Shown: positions 25,080 through 35,484, counted from the first letter of the stretch. The stretch is DNA of 64,000 bases from Odontocerum albicorne (GCA_949825065.1 OX463844.1:26817056-26881055), one strand, 5' to 3'. Program-made: numbers and translations. The notes: generated by a model from the sequence alone, not told the origin.

Positions 25080-25560
25080 AGATTGCGTTACTCTAACGTC
25101 TATTCCAGACATTCCTCTCCCCAATAGCTAAGCACTTAGTTCCAGCGAGTGGCGTCCACCCTACAATTAAGGGTAAGCTACTAGCCCAATAATTATTCCC
25201 ATCTAAAAACTCTAATAGAGCCGATCCAATTAAAGGCGGCACGCATGCGCAGCACGTTCTTAATATGTGCCATGGAAAAATACTTCCGCTGGTTAATTAC
25301 AACGCTAAATTGTCTTCCGGAGATTATTTCCTGGAATCGGAGGAGATTATTTGCGGGTTTTCCTTACATTAATCTTGTTTAGTTCCTAGATGACAAGCAA
25401 ATTTCACGAAAAAAGCGAAACTGTCTTAAATGATTCGAAAGAGCTGATAAACTTTTCCAGATCATCGATCATGTTCTCGTTCGTCATATCTACTTTATAA
25501 CATCGAAGATTATCTCTAGGCTTGTGATCCGTATAAAAATGTTTTATCTTTTCGCAGTAT
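25080..25560. other. GC-richer non-coding block
   Basis: This block is less AT-biased than its surroundings and contains words such as GGTTAATTAC and GCATGCGCA. No open frame of note and no transposon end. It could be a regulatory element or an old unrecognised repeat; the sequence alone does not decide. Confidence 0.25.
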
Positions 25561-25627
25561 TTAACGTTGAAATGTTTTTAAAAGATCATAATTTATTGAC
25601 AAATGTAGTTAAAAAATATACTTTCAT

Positions 25628-25860
25628 ATATTATTTATAGTTAAGGCATTAACATTATGGAGGTTTAAAGACATTGTTATTTGTTTTGTCAACCACTATT
25701 TATTCCACTTTTTTGTAACGGTATACCCCTACCGGTTTCAACAAGACTTGTTTGTGCTCCCTTGATGATAAGTTGAAATCCTTGAAACCGGCAGGGCTAT
25801 ACCGTTACAAAAAGTGGAATAAACAGTGTTTGATAGAACAAATTACAATATACTTCTATA
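25628..25860. mobile_element. Solo Penelope-like terminal repeat pair (fold-back)
   Basis: The left half (TTATTCCACTTTTTTGTAAC, CTACCGGTTTCA) is the inverted complement of the right half (TGAAACCGGCAG, TATACCGTTAC, AAAAAGTGGAATAAACAGTG). The outer left sequence 25635-25680 (TTTATAGTTAAGGCATTAAC) is the complement of the outer 3' end of the Penelope-like element at 27900-27944. So this is a short derivative made only of termini. Possible target duplicates ATATACTT flank it near 25617 and 25849. Confidence 0.65.
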
Positions 25861-26161
25861 TTATATATTTTAAAATTACTGATGTTAAATAAGAAGATCT
25901 ATAAAACCCTCACAATAAGTCGCGATGATTTTTGGTTTGCTAAAACCTAAATGACATAAAGTCAAAATTTCTGATACTACAAAAACTTAAATAAGCTGAG
26001 GGTATTCGAACTTTTCGTTGCTTATATGTTTTACTTGTAAATGATAGATTAGTGTTGTTGAAGTGAAAAAAACAAGTTCTTTGATGTTCAATGATTGATT
26101 TAAATTAACATAGATCAAATTTGTTATTAGTTAAATAAACAATGCAAAGTATGTCATTACT

Positions 26162-26714
26162 TTGTAATTTATTTTTAACAAACACTGTTTATTCCACTTT
26201 TTTTATGACGGTATAACCCTACCGGTTTCAAGGCTTTCACCTCATCTTCAGGGGAGCGTAAACAAGACTAAATGCTGTTCGGACTGGCACCGATATAGAC
26301 ACTTCAACGGCTGGAGGCGGGAGGGGTGAGAGGAAGGCTAGGTATAATTTCGGCCAAGAGCGGGGAGATTTTGGGGAAATAACTATTCAAAAGGTGCTCT
26401 GATCGGTATACTGACTTAGAAATTTCTAGGGCCTCCAATCTGTCCAATCTATTTCCGTTGCCGCTAATATGTAAGAATTTGGCATCATCGATAGAAAAAG
26501 TATGATTCTCACGGTGACAATGATTAGCCATTTCAGAATAAATTAGAGGATTTGTTAAAGCAGATTGGTGTTCACGAAATCTCTTTTCAAAAGATCTTCC
26601 TGTCTTTCCTATATAGAAATTATCACAGTCAGCACATAAAAGTTTATACACACCGCTGTTGTTAAGTATTCCATTTTTGCCTTTCCCATTAAATAAGAGT
26701 TTCCGGAGATTAAA
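26162..26714 (-). repeat. PLE left inverted arm (includes duplicate endonuclease end)
   Basis: This is the reverse complement of 27347-27899 over the same 553-bp length. The 115-codon minus-strand frame 26304-26651 encodes the same residues as the C-terminus of the plus-strand protein, so the two arms are almost or fully identical. That suggests a recent insertion, sequence homogenisation, or an assembly palindrome. Confidence 0.9.
26207..26251 (-). ncRNA. Hammerhead-like motif in PLE left arm
   Basis: This is the inverted copy of the motif at 27810-27854, with the same core boxes. A decayed relative lies at 25763-25814, where the first box has become TTGATGA. Confidence 0.45.
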
Positions 26715-26734
26715 TTATTCTGAGTGAAATATTT

Positions 26735-27757
26735 ATGAACTATTTTGAAAAATGTATTTTTAGGAGTAAGTTTAAGTTAACCAAAAATGTTTTGTGCTGG
26801 TTTAGATATGCAGATGACATTCTTTGTGTTTGGACGGGTACCGATAGACAATTACACCATTTTCTTAAATATTTAAATTCTATAGAAAGTTTTATAAAAT
26901 TTACATTAGAAACAGAACAGGACGGAAAATTAAATTTCTTGGACCTAACATTATCTCGGAAAAAAGGCACATTTGACTTTGATATATATAGGAAAAATAC
27001 TTATTCAGACTCTATAATTCCAGCAACTTCTAACCATCCTAATAATCATAAATTCGCCGCCTTTAACTGTATGCTTCATAGATTGCTCAGTGTCCCATTA
27101 ACCGACGACAATTTTAAAAAGGAATTAATAACCATCAAAAAAATTGCTACAAATAATGGCTATCCTGGAAGCCTCATTGATTCACTTTTAAAAAACAAAA
27201 CAAAAAAGAAACTTATAAAAGATTATATATTTAACGACACCTATAAGCATACCTATAAATGGAGCAAAGTCCTATTTATAAAAAATATATCAAATGAAAT
27301 AACCAAAAATATTCCAAGTCACATAAAGCCAGCTTTTTACACTAACTTTAATCTCCGGAAACTCTTATTTAATGGGAAAGGCAAAAATGGAATACTTAAC
27401 AACAGCGGTGTGTATAAACTTTTATGTGCTGACTGTGATAATTTCTATATAGGAAAGACAGGAAGATCTTTTGAAAAGAGATTTCGTGAACACCAATCTG
27501 CTTTAACAAATCCTCTAATTTATTCTGAAATGGCTAATCATTGTCACCGTGAGAATCATACTTTTTCTATCGATGATGCCAAATTCTTACATATTAGCGG
27601 CAACGGAAATAGATTGGACAGATTGGAGGCCCTAGAAATTTCTAAGTCAGTATACCGATCAGAGCATCTTTTGAATAGTTATTTCCCCAAAATCTCCCCG
27701 CTCTTGGCCGAAATTATACCTAGCCTTCCTCTCACCCCTCCCGCCTCCAGCCGTTGA
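26735..27757 (+). CDS. Penelope-like RT (C-terminal part) plus GIY-YIG endonuclease, 340 codons
   Basis: This uninterrupted frame starts at an ATG 21 bp inside the left arm boundary. Residues about 23-34 read FRYADDILCVWT, the reverse-transcriptase motif C with both catalytic Asp residues. LNFLDLTL (about 67-74) follows, as in PLE reverse transcriptases. From about residue 224, GVYKLLCADCDNFYIGKTGR and SFEKRFREH form a GIY-YIG nuclease core with its paired Cys. NHCHRENHTF near 269 fits the downstream His-rich site. PLE proteins normally exceed 700 residues. Motifs 1 to B are missing, so reverse transcription is not expected, although the endonuclease domain looks intact. The start codon is not necessarily native. 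Confidence 0.85.
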   Translation: MNYFEKCIFRSKFKLTKNVLCWFRYADDILCVWTGTDRQLHHFLKYLNSIESFIKFTLETEQDGKLNFLDLTLSRKKGTFDFDIYRKNTYSDSIIPATSNHPNNHKFAAFNCMLHRLLSVPLTDDNFKKELITIKKIATNNGYPGSLIDSLLKNKTKKKLIKDYIFNDTYKHTYKWSKVLFIKNISNEITKNIPSHIKPAFYTNFNLRKLLFNGKGKNGILNNSGVYKLLCADCDNFYIGKTGRSFEKRFREHQSALTNPLIYSEMANHCHRENHTFSIDDAKFLHISGNGNRLDRLEALEISKSVYRSEHLLNSYFPKISPLLAEIIPSLPLTPPASSR

Positions 27758-27809
27758 AGTGTCTATATCGGTGCCAGTCCGAACAGCATTTAGTCTTGTT
27801 TACGCTCCC

Positions 27810-27854
27810 CTGAAGATGAGGTGAAAGCCTTGAAACCGGTAGGGTTATACCGTC
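27810..27854 (+). ncRNA. Hammerhead-ribozyme-like motif in PLE right arm
   Basis: The sequence holds the hammerhead core in order: CTGAAGA (consensus CUGANGA), a possible stem II GAGGU/GCCUU closed by a GAAA loop, the GAAA box, a possible stem III CGGTA/TACCG, and GTC at the expected cleavage position (27852-27854). PLE termini in many animals are known to carry hammerhead ribozymes. Weak points are an extra U at the base of stem II, a one-base bulge in stem III and a poorly defined stem I (possible GTTTA/TAAAC pairing farther out). Confidence 0.5.
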
Positions 27855-27956
27855 ATAAAAAAAGTGGAATAAACAGTGTTTGTTAAAAATAAATTACAAT
27901 GTATTTAAACCTCCACAACGTTAATGCCTTAACTATAAACAACATATGTCATTACT

Positions 27957-29905
27957 CTAAGAGTTTATTTGTATTACGAATAAAATAAATTCTTCATAAA
28001 ATATTTGAAGGAAATCGTCGATCCGTATAAATTTATAAAAAAGTCACAGAGATGCAACCTCGCTTTAAGATTCATCACAAAGTAGTTCTACAAATGAAGC
28101 GATACACAGAGCTATATTTTTAAAACTTAAATACCCAGCCCATGCTATTCATATTTGATTCGTATTTGATTGAAGGGACGTTGTCTTCGTAGAATTGATA
28201 TTTTTATCTCCTCCCTCCATAATTCTTTACTCCACTTTATGTGGGAAAATAAACTTGAATAAATTTGAAAATCAGTTTACATATTTAATATAATACTTTA
28301 CGATTTGAATAAAAATTTCCTGTTTAAAATAAAATATAACTTATCTCTAAGTAAAAGATTTTGGAAAACATACACAGTCTGTTCTTTTAATTAATTCTTA
28401 TAGCACCCCTCAACTTTTCCTAATTGACGATTGTAAATGTGGAAGAGCTTGACTGGAAGACTCTATTGTTTTCGGTCCCAATATCGAACCGTCGCGGTCG
28501 CGATTAAAAGCCGCTGGAGTAGGCGTGTAATTCACAGCTCTCGATCTTTCATATTCAAAATATTATCACATTTGGACCGAACACAACACTTGCACACGGC
28601 TAAGCGCGAACGAGCATTGTTACTAGACGAACTCTTTAACCAGATTTGGACCCTTTTTATCTTTTGCTGTAAAATAAAATGTCTGATTTCGTTCGTGAAA
28701 TCACTGTGAAATTTGAGTTCTAGCCCCAACTCCAGATTATCAAGATAAATCGGAAAAAAGGTCACCCATTATTTATCCTCAGGCAGCTGCTTATTATCGA
28801 CTTGTATTTAATGAAGACTGACCATAATTAACCAAACTTTGTGAAAACAGTCCGATTTTGTATTCCCAATGGGTGCTGGAACCAACACGTACAACAAAAT
28901 TATCCCTTCCATTGTTTAGACTTGACTTCGCTAACTTTCAAATACAAAATAACACATTTTGCTTGTTAACTTTTCACTCGACCAGATTCCCACTTATGAA
29001 AACAAATATATATGTTCATTTAAAAAAAAAACCTTTTTACAGAGATTTTCTTGGAATAGTTTTAAATACGAGCATTACAAATCTTATTTCCGAAATTATA
29101 GTTATTCATATAATATATGCTGCCTATGCAGAATCTTCTCCGTAGACGTCGTCTACGCGTGGTTTTTTTTTAGTCGGGACTTTCCCTTTCCCACAATATT
29201 CATTTTTTAACATTTCAGAATGTAACGAAGCAACATTATTTTAACGGCTCTAGTTCATATAATACTTTTAGAAGAATCTCTTTAAAGAGGTATCCAATTT
29301 TAGCTGTGGGATCACCTGGCCGCAGTTGGCGTGACCCGCACATCATCTATTTATGCACGATTTAACCTGTGCAGATCGAAACCACTTATATATACTTATA
29401 TAGACTCTCCTCTAGAGTGTTTGTTACCAAAAACTCCCCTGACGCTAAAGGTACTCTTTATACAAACAGCGAGTTCAGGTTTTCACAATCTTTTTCTTTT
29501 GTTTATTGCCCTACCATTTTTAAGGAGCATTTACCAGTTCACTTAAACGAATAAAATATAAAATCATTTCAGTCTTTTCGAATAGTATTCATTCATAATG
29601 TTAAATAGAGTTCATTTATGAATAAATTTTCATAATGTTGAAAATTTGTTCTTGTATACTTCACCAGTTCAATTTAATATGCCGATAATATGCCGATACT
29701 TCACCGATGTTAAATATAATATGCAGAGGGCCACTCACCGTGACATACTACGAGTTTGTTTAAACCTCACCAAACCTTTTTTAGAAGTGTAATACCTACT
29801 CGTAGCTTCGTAGAAGAAGCTTCACAGTCAGGTATTGCAGAAACCACACCTTGCTAATTTCCTCCAAAATTCTCCGAATCGTTAAACGATTTAAAAAAAA
29901 TTATC
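27957..29905. other. Unassigned DNA
   Basis: Short overlapping plus-strand frames at 28858-29554 have no recognisable motif. A near-palindrome GTAGACGTCGTCTAC (29143-29157) and a kappaB-type word GGGACTTTCC (29176-29185) occur. Neither is enough to call a regulatory element. Confidence 0.4.
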
Positions 29906-29909
29906 TTCA

Positions 29910-30239
29910 TTATCTTATGGCAGATTTCATAAATCTAAGCAGCTCATCACATACCAATTTCGTATAGCGAAATTGATATAAGTGTACCAAAGACAGTTTT
30001 AAAATTTTAGGTACGCGCTTCTCCTTCAAACCGGAACTCAGTTTTTCATATAGCAAGAGGAGACTATCAACATGTATGATATTTTCGTCATATTCCCAAA
30101 TAGTTCCGACGGTACTCGAAAACAGAGGGTCAGTGATAGGTAAAAAATTTGTTTGGTAACAATATTCACAAACGCTAGACGGCTTCACGTACGGGGGAGT
30201 ATTGTCAATAAGTAAAATGAGGAACCACGATTTTTGTGC
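29910..30239 (-). CDS. Unidentified 110-codon open frame
   Basis: The frame is open from a stop at 30240-30242 down to 29910 without a convincing ATG start. It begins AQKSWFLILLIDNTPPYVKP and continues with a Cys pair (VCEYCYQ) and a mixed hydrophobic/charged C-terminus. LLIDN followed by a Pro-rich turn loosely recalls the second catalytic Asp region of pogo/Tigger DDE transposases (LL.DN.P.H), but downstream similarity is absent. It may be a transposase relic, a host exon or chance. I assign no function. Confidence 0.25.
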   Translation of the reverse strand, partial: AQKSWFLILLIDNTPPYVKPSSVCEYCYQTNFLPITDPLFSSTVGTIWEYDENIIHVDSLLLLYEKLSSGLKEKRVPKILKLSLVHLYQFRYTKLVCDELLRFMKSAIR

Positions 30240-30244
30240 CTACT

Positions 30245-32460
30245 AAAGTGGTTCTTAAACAGAAGACAATTATCTTTCAGTCACGTTCTTAGTGTCGAAA
30301 AGGCCAATTTCAACGTTTTACTGAGTAACATACTCATAAAAAAAATATATTTTTGCTCAACAATAGTAAGCAGTTACTTATGACCAATCTTCTTCATCTT
30401 TTCTTTACACTTTCCTATCAGGTAGAAGCCAAACTACATGGCTTAGAGATATATACTCGTAACAAGTGAAATATCTTACTTTATTAATAATTTCGAATTC
30501 ATTTTCAATTAAAATTGTTTTTAATACATCGTGTGATATGCAAATTAAATATTCATAACAAAAATACGCTTTCCTGTTCTTCTATCCAACAGGGAGCGAA
30601 TATCTGGTATTGTTGTCACAATCTCATCTCAAAGCGATTAAACACGACCCAGTTACAGATCACGTCCGTAGTATTGCAGAATCAGAAATCACAATAGAGA
30701 GGTGAATTCTTGAACGCCAAGAGCCTGATCAGATCCACTCAATAACAGGCATTCTTCATCACGGTATATTAAATAGTTCACATTATTCCCTACACTGAGA
30801 AAATAAAAATATATTTACCAGAAGTTCATGTTGAAGAATGATTAAAACGATTTTTTGGTAACCATTTTTTACTCTGCCTTCTCCAGTAGGAAAATGACAT
30901 GAATATGCATATAACACAATACCTATGTGTGCATAACAAATACGCATTAATTATATTTAAATATAAGCAGTACTGATAGATCATGACGTATTTAGCAGCT
31001 GGCCTTGCCCTTACCCTTGATGTATCAAATTGAATTTACTAAACACCATACTTGTACATGTCCAATGAATGTTGCATTTTTTCTTCACATAAAAACTTTT
31101 CCCCTTTTAAATTTAATATAATTTTTTTTAAGTTTAAGCAATTTAATCGTCTAAAAATTATATTTTCACATACATGTAATTGACAAAATTGACTCTCTCT
31201 AATAATTGAATTTTGGCAGTGATAGCACAAAGCATCTTAGTGTGGATGGATTAAGGTATATATAATATATTTAGATCTTTTATACAGAGCTAATGAAATA
31301 TATATTGTAAGTGAGCTTTAACGTGAAGTTTCTCGAAAGAAAGGCTCAAATAAGGTCAATTCTGACAAGGCACCAAACCGAAATTTGAGAAAATAGCTAT
31401 CGTAATTAAAATATTTTCTTTACAGTTGTTTTCAAGTCAGGTCGATAAACTTGACAACTTTGATAAACTTGACAATTATTTTTAAATTATCCTGTAGTAA
31501 AAATATTGTAGTGTCAAAAATCCGTAACTCGTATATCACACTATACTGGCAAGTAAATTGTATTTGTTTTTATTTTTCTTCAGATAATAAATTTCAAGTT
31601 CTTATAGAAGAAAGAAATTAAAAATATTATTGATATTAAATATTTGTCAAGCTAAACACTCGTATAAGGATAATTCATAGCTAAATTATTCATAGGAAAA
31701 GAATGGTTCATTTATCATCAAAAGATTATAATTTCGATGTAAACAGCAAAATGTGATTGCCATGTATCAATAGCTTTCATCCTAACAAAAATATATTAAC
31801 GGACTTTTATGTGGAAACAATTAGAAAAAGTACACAAAAAAACGCATAACTGTTGATAGTAAAAATATAAAAATATTTTTTTCCCATTTTAAATATTTTC
31901 AACTCTCGGCAACTGTGATATATCACCATTAAGATTAAATGACAAACGTAAAAGATGTAAAATGTTGGAGGGGTTTTGAAAAGCGTTGTCAGTCACTAGG
32001 AAAAAAAATTACTTTGATTACAACTAGAAGATAAACAAGACATGTTTCTTTATCTCAAGGGAAATTCAAACTGCAAAGGAATTGCAAAAGATGGCGCTGA
32101 ACTATAAGATTTCTTTATGGTTGGTGTTTGTAGTAGAATAAATTTTCCATAGAGTAAAATAATTCATTCATAGGTTTATAAAACAATAAAAAAGGTTTAT
32201 TACCTACGAAGGTAATGAATGTTGAAATATTTTTGAAGATGAAACTATAAAATACGTTAACACAATCGCGAAATATATCTTTGGCAGATCTCCACAACTT
32301 TCTATCTTCATGTACAGAGTTTTGCCTCTTGCAGAATCATAAATATCGTCATCAATGCCCTTCGGATTCTCATACTTCTTAGCCGTGACTCAGTTATCAT
32401 CGCTTCCATTATTTTCTAACATTTTTTTTCACGGCTCCAAAGAAATTCTAATAACAAAAA
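30245..32460. other. AT-rich unassigned DNA
   Basis: No recognisable gene or element. Short frames are low complexity. Confidence 0.5.
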
Positions 32461-32464
32461 GGCA

Positions 32465-32540
32465 ATTTAAATAGCGCTGTTTAGAGAGCAGACTCTTCTC
32501 AAAGATGGTGTATCTCTGGATTCGAATCCATTATTGTTGA
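32465..32540 (+). repeat. tRNA-like sequence with perfect B box
   Basis: TAGCGCTGTTTAGAGAG (from 32472) is A-box-like. GGATTCGAATCC (32518-32529) is an excellent Pol III B box at tRNA spacing. I cannot fold a credible acceptor stem, so this is a tRNA pseudogene or SINE head rather than a functional tRNA. Confidence 0.45.
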
Positions 32541-32967
32541 CAGATTAAAAATATTATGTTACACAATAAATACACGTAAGTTGAGTGTAAGAATAGAAAA
32601 GATGTGGCTACTGCCATTAGATAAGGTACTTTTTAGCATCTACATATGTTGAGAAAACCGATATATGACAGTAACTCATTCGGATTTAGGTGGAGTGCAT
32701 TGTATTTATAATGGTCATACATTATCATAAATTTTGATAAAACCACCTAAAAACAATTATCTTTAAGTGCATGATCGAGTGGTTGTCTGTTCATATTAAA
32801 TCATCTAGTTAAAATAAATGGTTTTGGAAGAGCAAGATTTATTTAAAATATACAGTTTCCAGTTAAAATAAGTAACTTCTAGTATGGCAGCAAGATACGA
32901 TTCAAAAATCACTAACAATTTTCTAAATACTGCACAGAATTTTTGTTTTATAATTTATTACACTTTA

Positions 32968-33155
32968 GGTGTATACAGTACAACCAATTAATTTATTACC
33001 ATGTGGTGATCTCTCCCAATCAACCATAAAGATGTAAAACAAACCTTATATAAAAACCAGACTGTAACATTATTTTTAATCTCGTATCAACGGGAATTGA
33101 GCCCACAACCTTCTAGTTGGAAGACAGTTGTTTTATTACCTAGGCCACAACGTCC
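32968..33155 (-). mobile_element. tRNA-derived SINE (family 1), best preserved copy
   Basis: On the minus strand the head reads TGGCCTAGGTAATAAAACA (A box, 33147-33129), then GGTTGTGGGCTCAATTCCC (B box, 33110-33092). The tail reads GGTTGATTGGGAGAGATCAC and ends in GGTTGTACTGTATACAC (about 32985-32968). The tail matches the 3' end of LINE-A (GGTTGGTTAGAAGAGATTGC on the minus strand at about 945). This indicates a SINE that borrows the LINE-A 3' end. Confidence 0.7.
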
Positions 33156-33369
33156 GTTAGTTTTGTAGAGCTAACGCAAATGCTTATTTACTTATTTCAG
33201 TCACGGTCACTACAGTCTTCAAAATAATATCCTGTAATATGTTTACACAAACAATCAATGAAAATAAAGTCGATTAATATAAAAAAAAGATGAAGCATTT
33301 TCTTAAGTGGGTATCCTTAAATAATTTTTAAAAATGTTTTAAGTATACCCGACACAATCGCATCGTTTG

Positions 33370-35480
33370 CCTATCGAGATAGGGAGAGAAGAAATTGTGC
33401 CAGAATTTCCTATCTCGACACACATATTTCTCCTCTTCCATATACATACACGTCATACAACTCGTATGATTTGCCTGATTTTTCACATTCCCTTCTATCA
33501 AAATATCATTAATTTAATCCAACCATACTTTTCTCTATTTTTCTCTACCAAGCCTCCAGCTCACATTTGCACTGTACATTTATGTTGTTACTGTTTGTCC
33601 ATTCATTCGTTTAACATACCTTAACAATATCACAATGCTTTTCGTATTACTCAATATTTTCTCTACCACGCCTTCAGCTCACATTTGCACTATATATTTA
33701 TTTTGTTAGTCTTTGTACATTCATTCGTTTAACATTATTTAACCATATCACAATGCTATTCATATTAATTAATATTTTCTCTACCACGCCTCCAGCTCAC
33801 ATTTGCACTGTATATTTATTTTGTTACTCTTTGTCCATTCATTCGTTTAACATACCTTAACAATATCACAATGCTTTTCGTATTACTCAATATTTTCTCT
33901 ACCACGCCTTTAGCTCACATTTGCACTATATATTTATTTTGTTAGTCTTTGTACATTCATTCGTTTAACATTATTTAATCATATCACAATGCTATTCATA
34001 TTACTGAACATTTTCTCTATCACGCCTCCAGCTCACATTTGCACTATATATTTATTTTGTTAGTCTTTGTACATTCATTCGTTTAACATTATTTAATCAT
34101 ATCACAATGCTATTCATATTACTGAATATTTTCTCTATCACGCCTCCAGCTCACATTTGCACTGTATATTTATTTTGTTACTCTTTGTCCATTCATTCGT
34201 TTAACATTCTTTAACCATATCACAATGCTATTCATATTACTCAATATGTTCTCTACCACGCCTCTAACTCACATTAGCATTCTATTTATTTTGTTAGTAT
34301 TTGTCCATTCATTCGTTTAACATTATTTAACCATATCACAATGCTATTCATATTACTCAATATTTTCTCTACCACGCCTCCAGCTCACATCTGCGCTGTA
34401 TATTTATTTTGTTAGTCTTTGTCCTTTCATTCGTTTAACATTATTTAACCATATCACAATGCTATTCATGTTACTTAATATTTTCTCTACATTTGCACTG
34501 TATATTTATTTTGTTAGTCTTTGTCCATTCATTCGTTTAACAATATTTAACCATTTCACAATGCTATTCATATTACTCAATATTTTCTTTACCACGCGTA
34601 TAGCTCACATTTGCACTATATTTATTTTGTTAGGCTTTGTCCATTCATTCGTTTAACATTATTTAACCATATCACAATGCTATTCATATTACTCAACATT
34701 TTGTCTACCGCGCCTCCAGCTCAGATTTGCACTGTATATTTATTTTGTGAGTCTTTGTCCTTTCATTCGTTTAACATTATTTAACCATTTCACAATGCTA
34801 TTCATATTACTCAATATTTTCTTTACCACGCGTATAGCTCACATTTGCACTATATTTATTTTGTTAGGCTTTGTCCATTCATTCGTTTAACATTATTTAA
34901 CCATATCACAATGCTATTCATATTACTCAACATTTTGTCTACCACGCCTCCAGCTCAGATTTGCACTGTATATTTATTTTGTAAGTCTTTGTCCTTTCAT
35001 TCGTTTAACATTCTGTAACTATATCTCAATGCCATTCATATTACTCAATATATTCTCTACCACGCCTCTAGCTCACATTTGCACTATATATTTATTTTGT
35101 TAGTCTTTTTGCATTAATTCATTTAAAATTATTTAACCATATTACAATGCTATACATATTACTTAATATTTTCTCTACCACGCCCCAGCTCACATTTGCA
35201 CTGTATACTCGTATTTATTTTTTGGTCTTTGTCAATTCATTCGTTTAACACACTTTAGCCATATCACAATGTTATTCATATTACTCAATATTTTAACCAT
35301 AAATTCATATTCGTTCCTTATTACTTCATTCTGTATTATGTTGTACATTGTCATCTCGTGTATTATTCTCAATATAAGCATTTCTGCAAAAAAAATCCAC
35401 TCCTTTTAGTATTTTTGCACGTCCATGTTTCACTCCCATACATCGAAAGTAGAATTAAAACTGGAATACTTTTGTGTACT
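33370..35480 (-). pseudogene. LINE-B reverse-transcriptase 3' region interrupted by a minisatellite
   Basis: The left edge (CCTATCTCGACACACATATT at 33410) matches the LINE-B 3' end at 44932. The right part (35300-35460) decodes on the minus strand to AEMLILRIIHEMTMYNII and IQNEVIRNEYEF, matching the AEMRALRIIYGVTMYDRIRN block of the copy at 45020-45313. Between them the segment for the RWFG.VER.NE.R.TKQ region is repeated 15 times. Frame and function are lost. Confidence 0.8.
33543..35300. repeat. 15-unit minisatellite of ~118 bp derived from LINE-B coding sequence
   Basis: Units of 116-118 bp (one shortened) have the signature CTCTACCACGCCTCCAGCTC, CATTTGCACTGTATATTT, TTCATTCGTTTAACATT, ATATCACAATGCTATTCATA. 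The CACATTTGC landmark recurs near 33561, 33679, 33797, 33915, 34033, 34151, 34269, 34385, 34489, 34605, 34721, 34839, 34955, 35073 and 35190. Units at about 34588-34820 and 34821-35050 form a repeated two-unit block (sharing TTTACCACGCGTATAGCTC then GTCTACC.CGCCTCCAGCTC). The minus-strand translation of a unit matches LINE-B between its RWFG.VER and GRPKK-type blocks. Confidence 0.9.
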
Positions 35481-35484
35481 ATCA

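Larger units (their letters stand above)
26162..27944 (+). mobile_element. Penelope-like element (PLE) with 553-bp inverted arms
   Basis: The element comprises a left arm (26162-26714), a unique centre (26715-27346), an inverted right arm (27347-27899) and a 45-bp 3' extension. A 12-bp direct repeat TATGTCATTACT occurs at 26150-26161 and 27945-27956, precisely flanking it as a target-site duplication. The centre and right arm encode part of a reverse transcriptase with YADD, then a GIY-YIG endonuclease. The left arm is an inverted copy of the 3' part. It lacks the N-terminal reverse-transcriptase half, so it is a 5'-truncated insertion of the kind common for Penelope elements. Confidence 0.85.

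Noticed and set aside
28437..28709. 90-codon plus frame and a reverse-strand GGTTCGATATT resembling a tRNA B box near 28482
   Set aside because: No matching A box at tRNA spacing and no cloverleaf; the frame has no domain.
33543..35300. Minisatellite considered as a CRISPR-like repeat array
   Set aside because: Units are contiguous with no unique spacers, and the sequence derives from LINE coding DNA in a eukaryotic context.
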